A DNA stretch of 64,000 nt from Sphingorhabdus lutea. GTDB lineage: Bacteria; Pseudomonadota; Alphaproteobacteria; Sphingomonadales; Sphingomonadaceae. The stretch spans positions 1,540,501 to 1,604,500 of the forward strand of contig NZ_CP018154.1 in the NCBI RefSeq assembly GCF_001889025.1, given 5' to 3'. Positions 55,701 through 64,000 of this stretch are shown one piece after another (position 1 is the first letter of the stretch; the number at the start of each line of letters is the position of its first letter). The translations under genes and the position numbers were made by a program. The notes below the pieces were generated by a model. The model was not told the DNA's origin and searched no databases. It saw only the letters and a list, made by a program, of their open reading frames with translations.

Positions 55701-55874
55701 CAATGTTGGACGCGCGATCCGCGAACCGGTTACGATGATGGCCTTGCTTGACGAGGCTTCTTCTTGTTCCTCTGCATTATCATCTTTTTGCTGGCTCTGT
55801 GCCATAGCTGGCATAGAAGCAGCGATGGCAAGTCCGATAATCGACCCTGCAATCATTAACTGAGATTTTCTCAT
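52710..55874 (-). CDS. TonB-dependent outer-membrane receptor
   Basis: 22-strand beta-barrel importer driven by TonB. Signal peptide ends at SMPAMAQS, then an acidic linker, a plug domain (IIVTGSRI, DALNDLPSLRSTF, GLNVLDLRGLGTSRTLVLVN, GGSSSIYGSDAIAGVVNFVL) and a large barrel ending in the typical YTGLRLEF with a terminal Phe. ATG 55874 has AGGGAG upstream; the extra 13 residues of the longer frame are unlikely. 1054 aa, fitting the large Sphingomonadales type often used for sugars, peptides or siderophores. The substrate is unknown, and no partner transporter is next to it. Confidence 0.93.
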   Translation of the reverse strand: MRKSQLMIAGSIIGLAIAASMPAMAQSQQKDDNAEEQEEASSSKAIIVTGSRIARPTLESNVPITTVDVAELTERGDISLGDALNDLPSLRSTFSSGNSSRFIGTTGLNVLDLRGLGTSRTLVLVNGRRHVSADAGNYLVDVNTIPTDLLERVDVVTGGSSSIYGSDAIAGVVNFVLRRDYDGIAARAQSGISSRGDRATNFVSLTAGKNFADGRGNVAMALEYGRAAPLFFRDRDELTGAYSGRCQFQLTENTVGEPAAGNGTSDTTFLCGINNASISDGGTIGTIDASSSAARRYLRFDSAGNVFLDTPTRGFSAFGSGNQQGGEGSTLRNTGSLAVGVERYSANFLGSFEFSEALRFFSEAKYVRTIATGEGQPSFFSGGPQTRSGPALSCSNGFLTPSALATLQTYGLCTTPTGTIPMSRFNVDFGGRGERQVRETYRVVAGFDGTFNDDWRYEIFGNYGRFENKGRSVNNLLLRDINGNVDGFGLASDAVLAPASFTGTNFELNSQGQRVICRVNAVTNTRPDCVPLNMFGHGSPSQAALDFINTEGERTAFAEQINFGGFVSGDLSQLFELPGGPIGFAFGAEYRSERAGEYYDDLTAAGATFLNALQPFTPPNLNVVDIFGEVRVPLLRDLPFANNLEITAAARMSDYNTATDKVWSYNVGGIYSPVSDIKLRVNYSESVRAPTQSDLYSTASQNFAQIADPCDSANIGGNPNRAANCAAAGVPTTANAAVVAACAGSSFPAVVGQAWQNCLARTSSTGFASGGNPTLVEERGKSWTVGAIFEPSFIPGLNFTVDYYKIDVENLISALGAGQIISLCYDNASGINNPFCATVNRDPATGLFVQPAVISGGINFAAQKTEGIDFDVSYRKSFDNGQSFELRAIATYLLTLDNYTNPQNPLDLNRQKSELGDPSFAANIRASYDFGGFELSWTTRYIGKQTIGSYETQNQYQGICPTTGLTGIGTGTCTAGEVTTLAPQNADAFPQVYYPDAWYHNARIDIDVADKMDFYFGVDNLFDRKPPLGLLGTAGGDPYDSFGRYFYTGLRLEF

Positions 55875-56350
55875 ATTAGCTCCCTTAATTTTCAATATGA
55901 ACAGTCCATTCATTTACTGTTAATATGACTTAAAAGGGGTTGAAATTAAATTACAAGCATATGTTGGCGTTAAATATCAGATAAAAATTTACTGTTGCAG
56001 CAATGCAACGGTTAAAATTTGCTATTATAGATTGTAATTTTGATGGAGTATATTATTATGTAATTGTTTTTAATGAAATTTTAATGTCATGATGATGTAA
56101 TATTGTTCGCTTAAATGGCAATAAACTATAGACATGGGTGTAAATAATAATTTACCGATATTTTACATTTTATAAAAATACTCATAGAAATTAAGCGTGA
56201 AATTCCGAGTGAATATATTTTAAAGCCATTAAATATAATGGATTCTCTTCCATCACTGTTGCTGAAATATATCTTTGTTGCGGCGCAGCGAATTTTAATG
56301 CTATTATAAGGTTTAATTTGTAATTTTATTAAAGTTAGGCTCCACAAAAA
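55875..56350. other. 476-nt intergenic region between divergent genes
   Basis: A+T-rich region between the receptor gene and phaR. No convincing gene: a 73-codon minus-strand frame at 56126-56347 has no ribosome site, no family match and very low-complexity codons. It must contain both promoters and has the PhaR-like inverted repeat described below. A GTTGC-containing segment TTGCGGCGCA lies near 56278, closer to phaR. Confidence 0.6.
55994..56009. promoter_or_regulatory. Candidate PhaR-type operator
   Basis: GTTGCA-gcaa-TGCAAC, a perfect inverted repeat. PhaR proteins bind TGC/GCA-rich dyads and often repress their own gene, so this site 342 nt upstream of phaR, and a weaker TTGCGGCGCA near 56278, are candidates. 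Not tested. Confidence 0.35.
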
Positions 56351-56941
56351 ATGAAGAGCGGCGGGAAAAATAATAGTGGTGGTGCAAATGCATCAACGCC
56401 AATTATCATCAAAAAATATGCGAATAGGCGTTTATATAATACGCAAAATTCAAAATATATTACTCTTGATTTTTTGGCAGAGTTAATAAGAGATAATGTC
56501 GAATTTACCGTTATTGACGCCAAAACCAAAGAAGATATTACCCATCATGTATTGACCCAAATCATCATGGAGGAGGAAACAAATGGTGAAAACCTGCTTC
56601 CCGTTGGATTTCTGCGCGATATAATTTCAATGTATGGCAAAAATATGCAGGCGATGGTTCCATCTTTTTTGGAAAATTCCATGCAAAATTTCCGCAAAAA
56701 TCAAAAACAATTTCAGGACATTGTTGAAACGGCGATTACATCTGGCCCATTTGGCGATATTGCAAAGAAAAATATTGAAATGGCGCGTAGTGCAAAGGAA
56801 ATGTTGTTGGGCGGCTTTGTCTCTACGGGGCAAGAGGCTTCTAAATCGGCGGATAAAAATGCCAAAGATGATGAAGTTGCCAAATTAAAAAAACAAATTG
56901 AAGAAATGCAAAATAAAATCGATGAGATTCAAAATAAATAG
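56351..56941 (+). CDS. phaR: Polyhydroxyalkanoate synthesis repressor PhaR
   Basis: Binds DNA and polyhydroxyalkanoate granules, and controls phasin and storage-polymer genes. N-terminal PHB_acc_N domain with the DNA-binding start IIKKYANRRLYNTQNSKYITL, then DFLAELIRDNVEFTVID. A PHB_acc domain follows (LPVGFLRDIISMYGKNMQAMVPSFLE), and the protein ends in a Lys/Glu coiled coil (KKQIEEMQNKIDEIQNK). No phaC is in the window. Confidence 0.92.
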   Translation: MKSGGKNNSGGANASTPIIIKKYANRRLYNTQNSKYITLDFLAELIRDNVEFTVIDAKTKEDITHHVLTQIIMEEETNGENLLPVGFLRDIISMYGKNMQAMVPSFLENSMQNFRKNQKQFQDIVETAITSGPFGDIAKKNIEMARSAKEMLLGGFVSTGQEASKSADKNAKDDEVAKLKKQIEEMQNKIDEIQNK

Positions 56942-57033
56942 GCATTTTTCATATTCTGCATTTTACTTTGTCTGAATAAATGGCAATTGAAGAATGATAT
57001 AATTTTCAACAAATATAAATTAAGCGAGTTTAG

Positions 57034-58566
57034 ATGATCCGTCATGCGTTAAATAACCACAGAAGCAAGGACTTTGCTTCTTGGTATCAAGAATTAATTT
57101 CTGCGGCTGATTTAGCAGAGGAATCCGGTGTTCGTGGATGCATGATAATGCGCCCCTGGGGCTATGGTATTTGGGAACGGATGCAGGCTTTATTGGACAG
57201 GGAAATTAAGGCAACAGGCCATGAAAATTGCTATTTCCCTTTATTCATTCCGCTTTCCTATTTTGAAAAAGAGGCAGAGCATGTTGATGGTTTTGCAAAG
57301 GAAATGGCTGTTGTTACCCATCACCGCCTGACCAAGGGTGAAAAGGGGTTAATTGTTGACCCTGATGCAAAATTAGAAGAGCCATTGGTGGTGCGTCCGA
57401 CGTCGGAGACCGTGATAGGAACGGCATTTTCCCGTTGGCTGCAAAGCTGGCGTGATTTGCCCTTATTATATAATCAATGGGCCAATGTTGTTCGTTGGGA
57501 AATGCGCACGCGCATGTTTTTAAGGACCAGTGAATTTTTATGGCAAGAGGGCCATACCGCGCATGAGACGCGCGAAGATGCGGTCGAAGAAACCATGAAG
57601 ATGCTGGAGGTGTACCGCAGCTTTGCCGAGGATAAATTGGCGATGCCGGTTATTGCAGGTGTGAAGCCCGAAAATGAGCGTTTCCCCGGCGCAGAGGATA
57701 CATATTCTATTGAAGCAATGATGCAGGATGGCAAGGCGTTGCAGGCCGGCACTTCACATTTTCTGGGCCATACTTTTGCCAAGGCGCAAAATATCCGTTT
57801 TCAAGATCGCAATGGCGATTATCAATATGCCTATACTACCAGCTGGGGCGTCTCTACGCGCATGATTGGTGGGGTTATTATGTCTCATGGTGATGATGAT
57901 GGATTGCGTCTGCCACCTGCAATTGCACCGCAGCAAATTATCATTATTCCCATGTTAAAAGAAAATGATGGCGATGAGCAATTATTGAATTATTGCAAAA
58001 AGTTAAAGTCAGAAGTTCAAAATATTTCTGTTCTTGGTGAGCCTGTTCGTGTGCTTTTGGATGTAAAGGCAACAAAGCCAAGTCAGAAACGATGGTCATG
58101 GGTGAAAAAAGGCGCGCCGATTATTATTGAAGTGGGCGCGCGCGATATGGATGCTGGAAAAGTTTCCTTCTTAATTCGTCATCAATTATATCAAGAAAAT
58201 GGAAAGCCCAATTTTCACATCATGGGTGTGAATGAATTTGCCGATAATGCCGGTAAAATATTGGAAGATATGCAGGCATCATTATTTAATGAAGCAAAGC
58301 ATCGGACCCAAGAAAATATCATTGAAAATGTTGAAAATTTTAATGATGTGAAAAAATATTATGCAAATGCCGGTAAATATCCTGGTTGGGTAAAGGTGAA
58401 TTGGGCCAGACCAACCGGCGCGGAATTGGAAGAAATTGTCAAATTGTTGAAATCTGAAAAATTAACATTCCGCAACAGCCCGATCGAGGATGGTGCAATC
58501 TCAGGTCGCTGTATCTTTACCGGACGCGATGCTGTTGAAAGCATTTATATTGCGAGAGCATATTGA
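57034..58566 (+). CDS. proS: Proline-tRNA ligase, archaeal/eukaryal type
   Basis: Class II aminoacyl-tRNA synthetase for proline. Motif 2 region VVRWEMRTRMFLRTSEFLWQEGHT and motif 3-like GVSTRMIGGVIMSHGDDDGL are visible, with VRPTSETVIG. It lacks the INS editing insertion of standard bacterial ProS and ends in the ARAY tail characteristic of the archaeal/eukaryal (type 3) branch. 510 aa fits that branch. The stop is next to the rnr start. Confidence 0.93.
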   Translation: MIRHALNNHRSKDFASWYQELISAADLAEESGVRGCMIMRPWGYGIWERMQALLDREIKATGHENCYFPLFIPLSYFEKEAEHVDGFAKEMAVVTHHRLTKGEKGLIVDPDAKLEEPLVVRPTSETVIGTAFSRWLQSWRDLPLLYNQWANVVRWEMRTRMFLRTSEFLWQEGHTAHETREDAVEETMKMLEVYRSFAEDKLAMPVIAGVKPENERFPGAEDTYSIEAMMQDGKALQAGTSHFLGHTFAKAQNIRFQDRNGDYQYAYTTSWGVSTRMIGGVIMSHGDDDGLRLPPAIAPQQIIIIPMLKENDGDEQLLNYCKKLKSEVQNISVLGEPVRVLLDVKATKPSQKRWSWVKKGAPIIIEVGARDMDAGKVSFLIRHQLYQENGKPNFHIMGVNEFADNAGKILEDMQASLFNEAKHRTQENIIENVENFNDVKKYYANAGKYPGWVKVNWARPTGAELEEIVKLLKSEKLTFRNSPIEDGAISGRCIFTGRDAVESIYIARAY

Positions 58567-58567
58567 T

Positions 58568-60865
58568 TTGACCGATAGTAAAAAACCAAAAAGCGGCGCC
58601 GATCATGAAGGATTGCCCACTGCAAAGCAAATCATCAAATTTATTGAAGAATATGATGGAAATGCAGGCAAAAGGGAAATCGCCCGCGAATTTGGTTTAA
58701 AGGGTCAGCGTAAAATTTTGCTAAAGGCTTTGTTAAAGGACATGACCGATGATGGCCTGATTAACATGGCACCGGGCAGGGCGTTTCACAAAATGGGCGG
58801 CCTGCCCAAGGTTACCGTGCTTAAAATTGTAGCGATTGAGGGTAATGCGCCAATTGCCATTCCCGAAAAATGGGAAGCGGAGGGCAAGCCGGCCCCGCAA
58901 TTACGTGTTCAAGAACGTGGAAAATCAATGCGTTTGCGCGTTGGTGACCGTATTTTGGCACGCACAGAAGAGCGGGGGCAGGGCTGGTTCGCATTTGCCA
59001 TTAAAAAATTGGCTGAGGCGGATCAAATGATAATGGGTATGGTGCAAATTTTGCCCAATGGCCGCCAATATTTACAACCTGTTGATAAAAGAAACCGAAA
59101 TAATTTTGCAATTTCGGGCGGGGTAGAGGCAAAGGATGGTCAATTAGTATTGGCCGAGTTAAAGGGCCGAAGCCACCATAAAAAGGCGCATATTGAACAA
59201 ATTTTGGGCGATCCTTTCGAAGGGGCCAGCCTGTCCATGATTGCGGTGAATAAATTTGGGATACCGCATCATTTTAATGGCCGCACCGAAAAAGAAGCCG
59301 AGAAGATTAGCAAAAGCTCCTTTGGCAAAAGGACGGATTTACGTCATATCCCATTTGTAGCAATTGATCCACGTGATGCGCGGGATTTTGATGATGCCAT
59401 TTGGGCTGCGCCGTCAACATCACCAGACAATATTGGCGGTTTTGATGCGATTGTAGCGATTGCAGATGTTAGTTTTTATGTGCGCCCGGGAAATGAGTTG
59501 GATATTGAGGCACGAAAGCGCGGCAATAGTGTTTATTTTCCCGACATGGTCGTGCCGATGCTGCCCCATATTTTATCATCGGGCATGTGTTCGTTAAAAC
59601 AGGGCGAAAACCGTGCGGCAATGGCATGTCATTTGGTGGTCGATAAAAATGGCAAAGTGACGTCATGGCGTTTTGAACGCGCCTTAATCAAATTATCTGC
59701 CAATATCCCTTATGAGGATGCACAGGCCGCCATTGATGGCGTAAAACCACATGAGATGACTGAAACAGCGCTCCGGCCCTTATGGGATTGTTGGGCATTA
59801 TTGTCAAAAGCGCGGGCAAGGCGAGAACCATTGGCCATTGATATGCCCGAACGTCAGGTTAAAATTAACGAACAGGGTGAGATTGTCGATATTTCGGTGC
59901 GCGAACGATTGGACGCGCATATGTTGGTTGAGGATTTTATGATTGCCGCCAATGTTGCCGCGGCCAAGGCATTAGAGACGAAAAAAGCGTCTGTAGTTTA
60001 CCGTGTGCATGAAGAACCATCACGAGAGAAAATTATTGCGTTAAAGGAGTTTTTGGCAAGTCTGGAAATTCCACTCGCGCTTGGGCAGGTAATAAAACCA
60101 AGTTTATTCAACAACATGCTAGCCAAAGTTGATGATGATTTGATTAAGCCGCAAATTATGGAAGCGGTATTGCGTAGCCAGATGCAGGCATATTATGGGC
60201 CCAAAAATATGGGGCATTTTGGATTGTCCCTTGGCAGCTATGCCCATTTTACCAGTCCAATTCGGCGTTATGCTGATTTATTAGTGCATCGTTCTTTGGT
60301 TGATGCCTATGGGCTATTTACAAATGAAGATGGCAGCAATGATGGTACGGGATTAGCACCATCGGACAAAAATGCGCTGGATAAAATTTGTGAGAAAATA
60401 AGCGTTTTTGAACGCCGCGCAATGGAAGCCGAGCGAGAGACAATTGATCGTTATGTTGCCGCCTATATGGTCAATTTTGTCGATAAAGTTGTCGAAACGC
60501 GGATCACATCGGTTAAAAATTTCGGTTTTTTTGCCACGGTAAAGGATATTGGCGGCGATGGTATTGTGCCCATTTCTTCGCTGGGAAGTGAATATTTCCA
60601 TTATGATGAAGCCGAACAGGCGCTTTATGGCGAAAAAAGCCGCACTGTTTATAAGGTGGGGCAAATAATAAATTTACGAGTGATGGAGGCAAATGTCGCC
60701 ACGGGCGGTATTAAATTTGGTATATTGCACGAAGATTATAGCAATGAAGAGGGTGGAAATTCACGAAATAATAAATCATCAAAACCCAAAATGGCCGGGA
60801 AATATAAGGCCGGGGCGAGGGGGCGTCCGGCCAATATTCGCCATAAAGGACGCAGGCGTAAATAA
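58568..60865 (+). CDS. rnr: Ribonuclease R
   Basis: 3'-5' exoribonuclease of the RNB family, degrading structured RNA. N-terminal helix-turn-helix-like region (TAKQIIKFIEEYDGNAGKREIAREF), cold-shock domains, RNB catalytic core (IDPRDARDFDDAI with the metal-binding Asp cluster, FTSPIRRYADLLVHR) and a C-terminal S1 domain (ITSVKNFGFFATVKDIGGDGIVP) with a basic tail. TTG at 58568, one base after the proS stop, gives the family start; an overlapping frame from 58490 is less likely. About 765 aa. Confidence 0.93.
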   Translation: MTDSKKPKSGADHEGLPTAKQIIKFIEEYDGNAGKREIAREFGLKGQRKILLKALLKDMTDDGLINMAPGRAFHKMGGLPKVTVLKIVAIEGNAPIAIPEKWEAEGKPAPQLRVQERGKSMRLRVGDRILARTEERGQGWFAFAIKKLAEADQMIMGMVQILPNGRQYLQPVDKRNRNNFAISGGVEAKDGQLVLAELKGRSHHKKAHIEQILGDPFEGASLSMIAVNKFGIPHHFNGRTEKEAEKISKSSFGKRTDLRHIPFVAIDPRDARDFDDAIWAAPSTSPDNIGGFDAIVAIADVSFYVRPGNELDIEARKRGNSVYFPDMVVPMLPHILSSGMCSLKQGENRAAMACHLVVDKNGKVTSWRFERALIKLSANIPYEDAQAAIDGVKPHEMTETALRPLWDCWALLSKARARREPLAIDMPERQVKINEQGEIVDISVRERLDAHMLVEDFMIAANVAAAKALETKKASVVYRVHEEPSREKIIALKEFLASLEIPLALGQVIKPSLFNNMLAKVDDDLIKPQIMEAVLRSQMQAYYGPKNMGHFGLSLGSYAHFTSPIRRYADLLVHRSLVDAYGLFTNEDGSNDGTGLAPSDKNALDKICEKISVFERRAMEAERETIDRYVAAYMVNFVDKVVETRITSVKNFGFFATVKDIGGDGIVPISSLGSEYFHYDEAEQALYGEKSRTVYKVGQIINLRVMEANVATGGIKFGILHEDYSNEEGGNSRNNKSSKPKMAGKYKAGARGRPANIRHKGRRRK

Positions 60866-60909
60866 TATTAAGATAAATTCTAATAAATAATCTTAACCCA
60901 TTTTATTCA

Positions 60910-61365
60910 TTAACTAATCCTATCAATATCATCACGTCCCAATGATCCGGGAATTAAAATTATGGGGCAGGGCAATGTTCCAGCATTTGTCCCTGCAAAA
61001 TGGCTAACCAATGGTCCAGGATTGCCGCTTGCCGCTGTGCCAAGCACCAGTGCGGAAATATCTGCATTTTCCTTTATTAAATCGCGAACAATTTTCACAC
61101 CATTGCCCGCGCGGACCGTAATGCGCGGTCTAACCCCCATTTCGTCAAATAATTCGCCCGCTGCATTGGCGACCAATTCTTCTGCTCTAATCTGTGCTTC
61201 ATCTTCTAAAGTGGCCTGAACCCCGCCCCATGGTATATGTGCTGTTGGTTCAACCAATGTCAAAATATGCACTGCGCCGCCGGTTTTTGCGGCACGGCGT
61301 GCAGAAAACCGCAATGCCAATTTGGCTTCTTCTGTATCATCAATGACCACCAAATATACGCGCAT
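60910..61365 (-). CDS. Universal stress protein (UspA family)
   Basis: 151-residue single-domain protein. Conserved start YLVVIDDTEEAKLALRFSARRA and the C-terminal nucleotide loop pattern VLGTAASGNPGPLVSHFAGTNA, close to G2xG9G(S/T), which suggests ATP binding. USPs help in growth arrest and stress survival; the target here is unknown. Monocistronic and convergent with rnr. Confidence 0.88.
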   Translation of the reverse strand: MRVYLVVIDDTEEAKLALRFSARRAAKTGGAVHILTLVEPTAHIPWGGVQATLEDEAQIRAEELVANAAGELFDEMGVRPRITVRAGNGVKIVRDLIKENADISALVLGTAASGNPGPLVSHFAGTNAGTLPCPIILIPGSLGRDDIDRIS

Positions 61366-61510
61366 ATATCATCCCCTTATTTAATGAATGCCCCATTTAT
61401 CCTGAAGCTGCGCCATTTTAGTTTCCGATGCAAGCATTAGCTTCTTGACCCTAGGGTTTGCTTGTCTCTAATGATGCTATATAGATTCTATTTTTTTTAA
61501 GGACGACTAA

Positions 61511-62818
61511 ATGGCCGTTGAGTTAAAAATGCCTGCGCTTTCCCCTACTATGGAAGAAGGGACGCTTGCCCGTTGGTTGGTAAAAGAGGGGGATAATGTT
61601 TCCTCTGGTGATTTATTGGCGGAGATTGAAACCGATAAGGCAACCATGGAGTTTGAAGCAATTGATGATGGCGTTATCGCCAAAATATTGGTTGCGGAAG
61701 GCACGGATAATGTAAAAGTGGGCGATATTATCGCGATTATTGCAGAGGAAGGCGAGGATGCATCTTCGATTGATTCTGCACCAGTGGAAACGGCGGCAAA
61801 GCAAGAGCCCGCAAAAGTAAGTGCAGCACAACCTGCCGAATCAGCTGCAGCATCGCCAGCGCCATCGCCAACAGCAACACCGGTGGCAGCGGCCAAAAAT
61901 GGCAGCCGTATTAAGGCCAGCCCATTGGCGCGCAGATTGGCCGAAAATAAAGGGGTAGACCTTGCCAGCTTATCAGGAACTGGTCCAGGTGGCCGGATTG
62001 TAAAGGTCGATGTTGAGGGCGCGTCTGTTGCACCTGCCAATTCTGCTTCAGCGACTGCCACATCTTCTGCCAGTGCGGGCGCTTCTCCTGCCATATCGGC
62101 CCCTGCGCCGGTTGTTGCGGATGATAATATCCCGCATAGCGTTGAAAAACTCACCAATATGCGCAAAACCATTGCCCGCCGTTTGACCGAGAGCAAGCAG
62201 CAAGTGCCGCATATCTACCTTACTGTGGACATTCAGCTTGATAAATTGTTGAAATTACGCAGCGAGCTTAACGCTGCATTAGAACCACAGGGCGTGAAAT
62301 TATCGGTGAATGATTTGCTTATCAAGGCATTGGCAAAATCGCTTATCGCGGTACCAAAATGTAATGTCAGCTTTGCTGGAGATAGTTTGATAAGTTATAG
62401 CCGCGCAGATATTAGCGTGGCGGTCAGCATCCCTGCTGGGCTTATCACCCCGATTATTCAGGGTGCGGATACCAAAAGCATCAGCGCAATTTCAACCGAG
62501 ATTAAAGAGCTGGCTGCTCGCGCAAAAGAAGGCAAATTACAACCCCATGAGTTTCAGGGCGGCACAGCCAGCCTATCCAATATGGGAATGTTTGGTATTA
62601 AACAATTTGAGGCAGTGATTAACCCACCGCAGGCGATGATTATGGCCATTGGTGCGGGTGAGCAGCGGCCCTATATTGTCGATGGCGCATTGTCGGTTGC
62701 GACTGTTATGAGCGCGACAGGCAGCTTTGATCACCGCGCGATTGACGGTGCGGATGGCGCACAATTGATGAAAGTTTTTAAATCACTGGTTGAAAATCCA
62801 TTGGGGATGTTGGCATGA
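61511..62818 (+). CDS. pdhC: Pyruvate dehydrogenase E2 (dihydrolipoamide acetyltransferase)
   Basis: Core of the PDH complex, transferring the acetyl group from lipoyl-lysine to CoA. N-terminal lipoyl domain with the lipoylated Lys in [12 protein letters not shown], an Ala/Pro linker (about 100-135), an E3/E1-binding domain ([29 protein letters not shown]), a second Ala/Ser-rich linker, and the catalytic domain ending in [14 protein letters not shown] with the active-site His. 435 aa. Its stop overlaps lpdA by 4 nt (ATGA). Confidence 0.95.
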   Translation: MAVELKMPALSPTMEEGTLARWLVKEGDNVSSGDLLAEIETDKATMEFEAIDDGVIAKILVAEGTDNVKVGDIIAIIAEEGEDASSIDSAPVETAAKQEPAKVSAAQPAESAAASPAPSPTATPVAAAKNGSRIKASPLARRLAENKGVDLASLSGTGPGGRIVKVDVEGASVAPANSASATATSSASAGASPAISAPAPVVADDNIPHSVEKLTNMRKTIARRLTESKQQVPHIYLTVDIQLDKLLKLRSELNAALEPQGVKLSVNDLLIKALAKSLIAVPKCNVSFAGDSLISYSRADISVAVSIPAGLITPIIQGADTKSISAISTEIKELAARAKEGKLQPHEFQGGTASLSNMGMFGIKQFEAVINPPQAMIMAIGAGEQRPYIVDGALSVATVMSATGSFDHRAIDGADGAQLMKVFKSLVENPLGMLA

Positions 62819-64000
62819 GCAATTATGACTTAATCGTTTTGGGCTCTGGCCCTGGTGGATATGTGGCCGCCATTCGTGGCGCGCAATTGGGATTAAAAGT
62901 CGCCATTGTGGAGCGTGAAAATCTGGGCGGTATCTGCCTTAATTGGGGGTGCATCCCGACCAAGGCATTGCTGCGTTCGGCGGAAATTTTCCATTATATG
63001 AACCATGCCAAGGATTATGGGTTGGCGGCTGAAAAAATTACCGCAGATATTGATGCGGTGGTAAAGCGTTCGCGCGGGGTCGCAAAACAGCTTAATCAAG
63101 GCATCGCCCATTTGATGAAGAAAAATAAAATTACCGTGCATATGGGCAATGGTGTGATTACCGCACCGGGTAAAATGACTGTAAAGGGTGATAAGGGTGA
63201 GGAGCAATTAACCGCCAAGCATATCATTATTGCCACGGGCGCGCGTGCCCGCGACCTTCCCTTTGCTCCGGCAGATGGTAAGCGCATTTGGACATATCGT
63301 CACGCGATGGTGCCGCCCGAAATGCCGAAGAAATTATTGGTCATCGGTTCGGGCGCAATTGGCATTGAATTTGCCAGTTTTTACAATGATATGGGCGCGG
63401 ATGTTACCGTGGTGGAAATGATGGACCGGATTGTTCCGGTGGAGGATGCAGATGTGTCTGCATTTCTTGAAAAATCATTGACAAAACAGGGGATGAAAAT
63501 CCATACAGGAGCAGGGGTTGAGGCGCTTAAATCCTCGGCTGCTGGTGTCACCGCAACCATTAAAACCAAAGATGGCAAAAGCGGATCTCATGAATTTTCG
63601 CATTGCATCGTTGCCATCGGAATTGTTCCCAATAGCGAGAATATTGGCCTGGAGGCGTTGAAAATTGAAACAACGCGCGGTCATATTAACACCGATCCCA
63701 TGTGCCAAACCAATGTAAAGGGCATTTGGGCCATTGGTGATATTACCGCGCCGCCTTGGCTTGCGCATAAGGCAAGCCATGAAGGCGTGATTGCGGCCGA
63801 AGCAATTGCTCAGGCATTGGGCAATAAAGATGTACATCCCCATGCAATGGATGTGCGCAATATTCCCGGCTGCACCTATTGCCATCCACAGGTGGCGAGC
63901 GTTGGTTATACCGAGGCAAAGGCCAAGGAGTTGGGCCATGAATTAAAAATTGGCACTTTCCCTTTTATCGGCAATGGCAAGGCGATTGCTTTGGGTGAAG
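62815..64000 (+). CDS. lpdA: Dihydrolipoyl dehydrogenase, partial (cut by right edge)
   Basis: E3 flavoenzyme that reoxidises lipoyl groups of PDH with NAD+. FAD motif [19 protein letters not shown], redox disulfide Cys41/Cys46 in [20 protein letters not shown] motif [15 protein letters not shown] and FAD motif [15 protein letters not shown]. 395 codons are visible and the frame is still open at 64000; the C-terminal dimerisation domain is only begun. Starts within the pdhC stop. Confidence 0.94.
   Translation, partial: MSNYDLIVLGSGPGGYVAAIRGAQLGLKVAIVERENLGGICLNWGCIPTKALLRSAEIFHYMNHAKDYGLAAEKITADIDAVVKRSRGVAKQLNQGIAHLMKKNKITVHMGNGVITAPGKMTVKGDKGEEQLTAKHIIIATGARARDLPFAPADGKRIWTYRHAMVPPEMPKKLLVIGSGAIGIEFASFYNDMGADVTVVEMMDRIVPVEDADVSAFLEKSLTKQGMKIHTGAGVEALKSSAAGVTATIKTKDGKSGSHEFSHCIVAIGIVPNSENIGLEALKIETTRGHINTDPMCQTNVKGIWAIGDITAPPWLAHKASHEGVIAAEAIAQALGNKDVHPHAMDVRNIPGCTYCHPQVASVGYTEAKAKELGHELKIGTFPFIGNGKAIALGE

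Noticed and set aside
56126..56347. 73-codon minus-strand frame before phaR
   Set aside because: A+T-rich, no ribosome site, overlaps the phaR promoter area; probably chance.
61507..62196. 229-codon minus-strand frame inside pdhC
   Set aside because: Ala/Ser/Thr-rich mirror of the E2 linker; no ribosome site or family match.
1..64000. CRISPR arrays, IS elements, prophage, tRNA genes
   Set aside because: Looked for spaced direct repeats, transposase motifs, phage genes and tRNA-like cloverleaf sequences with a GTTCGA loop; none seen by eye.

Overview
The window looks like chromosomal DNA of an aerobic alphaproteobacterium, most likely a Sphingomonadales member with unusually A+T-rich DNA for that order (my inference from gene content; no 16S gene is present). 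Pointers are a C4-pathway 5-aminolevulinate synthase, a large TonB-dependent receptor, PhaR, an archaeal/eukaryal-type ProRS, an adjacent PDH E2/E3 pair, propionyl-CoA carboxylase plus methylmalonyl-CoA mutase, and the carboxy(nor)spermidine route to polyamines. Most genes are housekeeping, tightly packed, often overlapping by 1-8 nt, with several TTG and GTG starts. No IS element, prophage, tRNA, rRNA or CRISPR array was seen.

Layout. 1-8.4 kb: the end of an acyl-CoA synthetase with a DUF1330 gene, exported MsrA, lytic transglycosylase with a divergent UDG-fold protein, a TPR protein with ispE and an N-formylglutamate amidohydrolase. 8.5-13.7 kb: ilvD, a small lipoprotein and an RNA uracil-5-methyltransferase, then a nitrilase and a tandem MAPEG pair. 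13.8-17.5 kb: a polyamine operon (carboxyspermidine dehydrogenase, nspC, ornithine decarboxylase), with a structured leader in front of the decarboxylase. 17.5-29.6 kb: threonine dehydratase, hemA, murI, plsY-dprA, topA, lepB-rnc-era, pgi. 29.7-39.9 kb: gor, then the propionate operon pccB-mce-enoyl-CoA hydratase-scpA-bioB-(HNH nuclease)-pccA. It would convert propionyl-CoA to succinyl-CoA and make the biotin the carboxylase needs; the HNH gene looks like a foreign insertion. 40-43.4 kb: cheY-cheB-cheR without cheA, ampD and the RNase P RNA.

43.4-49 kb holds the most unusual locus. A J-domain protein and SufE are followed by an enlarged phage-shock (Psp) operon on the minus strand, divergent from pspF. 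A near-perfect sigma-54 promoter precedes a 55-codon membrane-protein ORF, then pspA-pspB-pspC, another 55-codon membrane-protein ORF and four or five small single-TM proteins. Several end in a related coiled-coil motif (ERxxxLERIxTD...L..EIE.LR), which also closes PspC. I read this as a lineage-specific expansion of PspB-like membrane adaptors.

49-64 kb: Fe-superoxide dismutase, an MHS-family transporter with an extra soluble loop, alanine racemase, a TonB-dependent receptor, PhaR, ProRS, RNase R, a universal stress protein, PDH E2 and the start of lipoamide dehydrogenase, which runs off the right edge.
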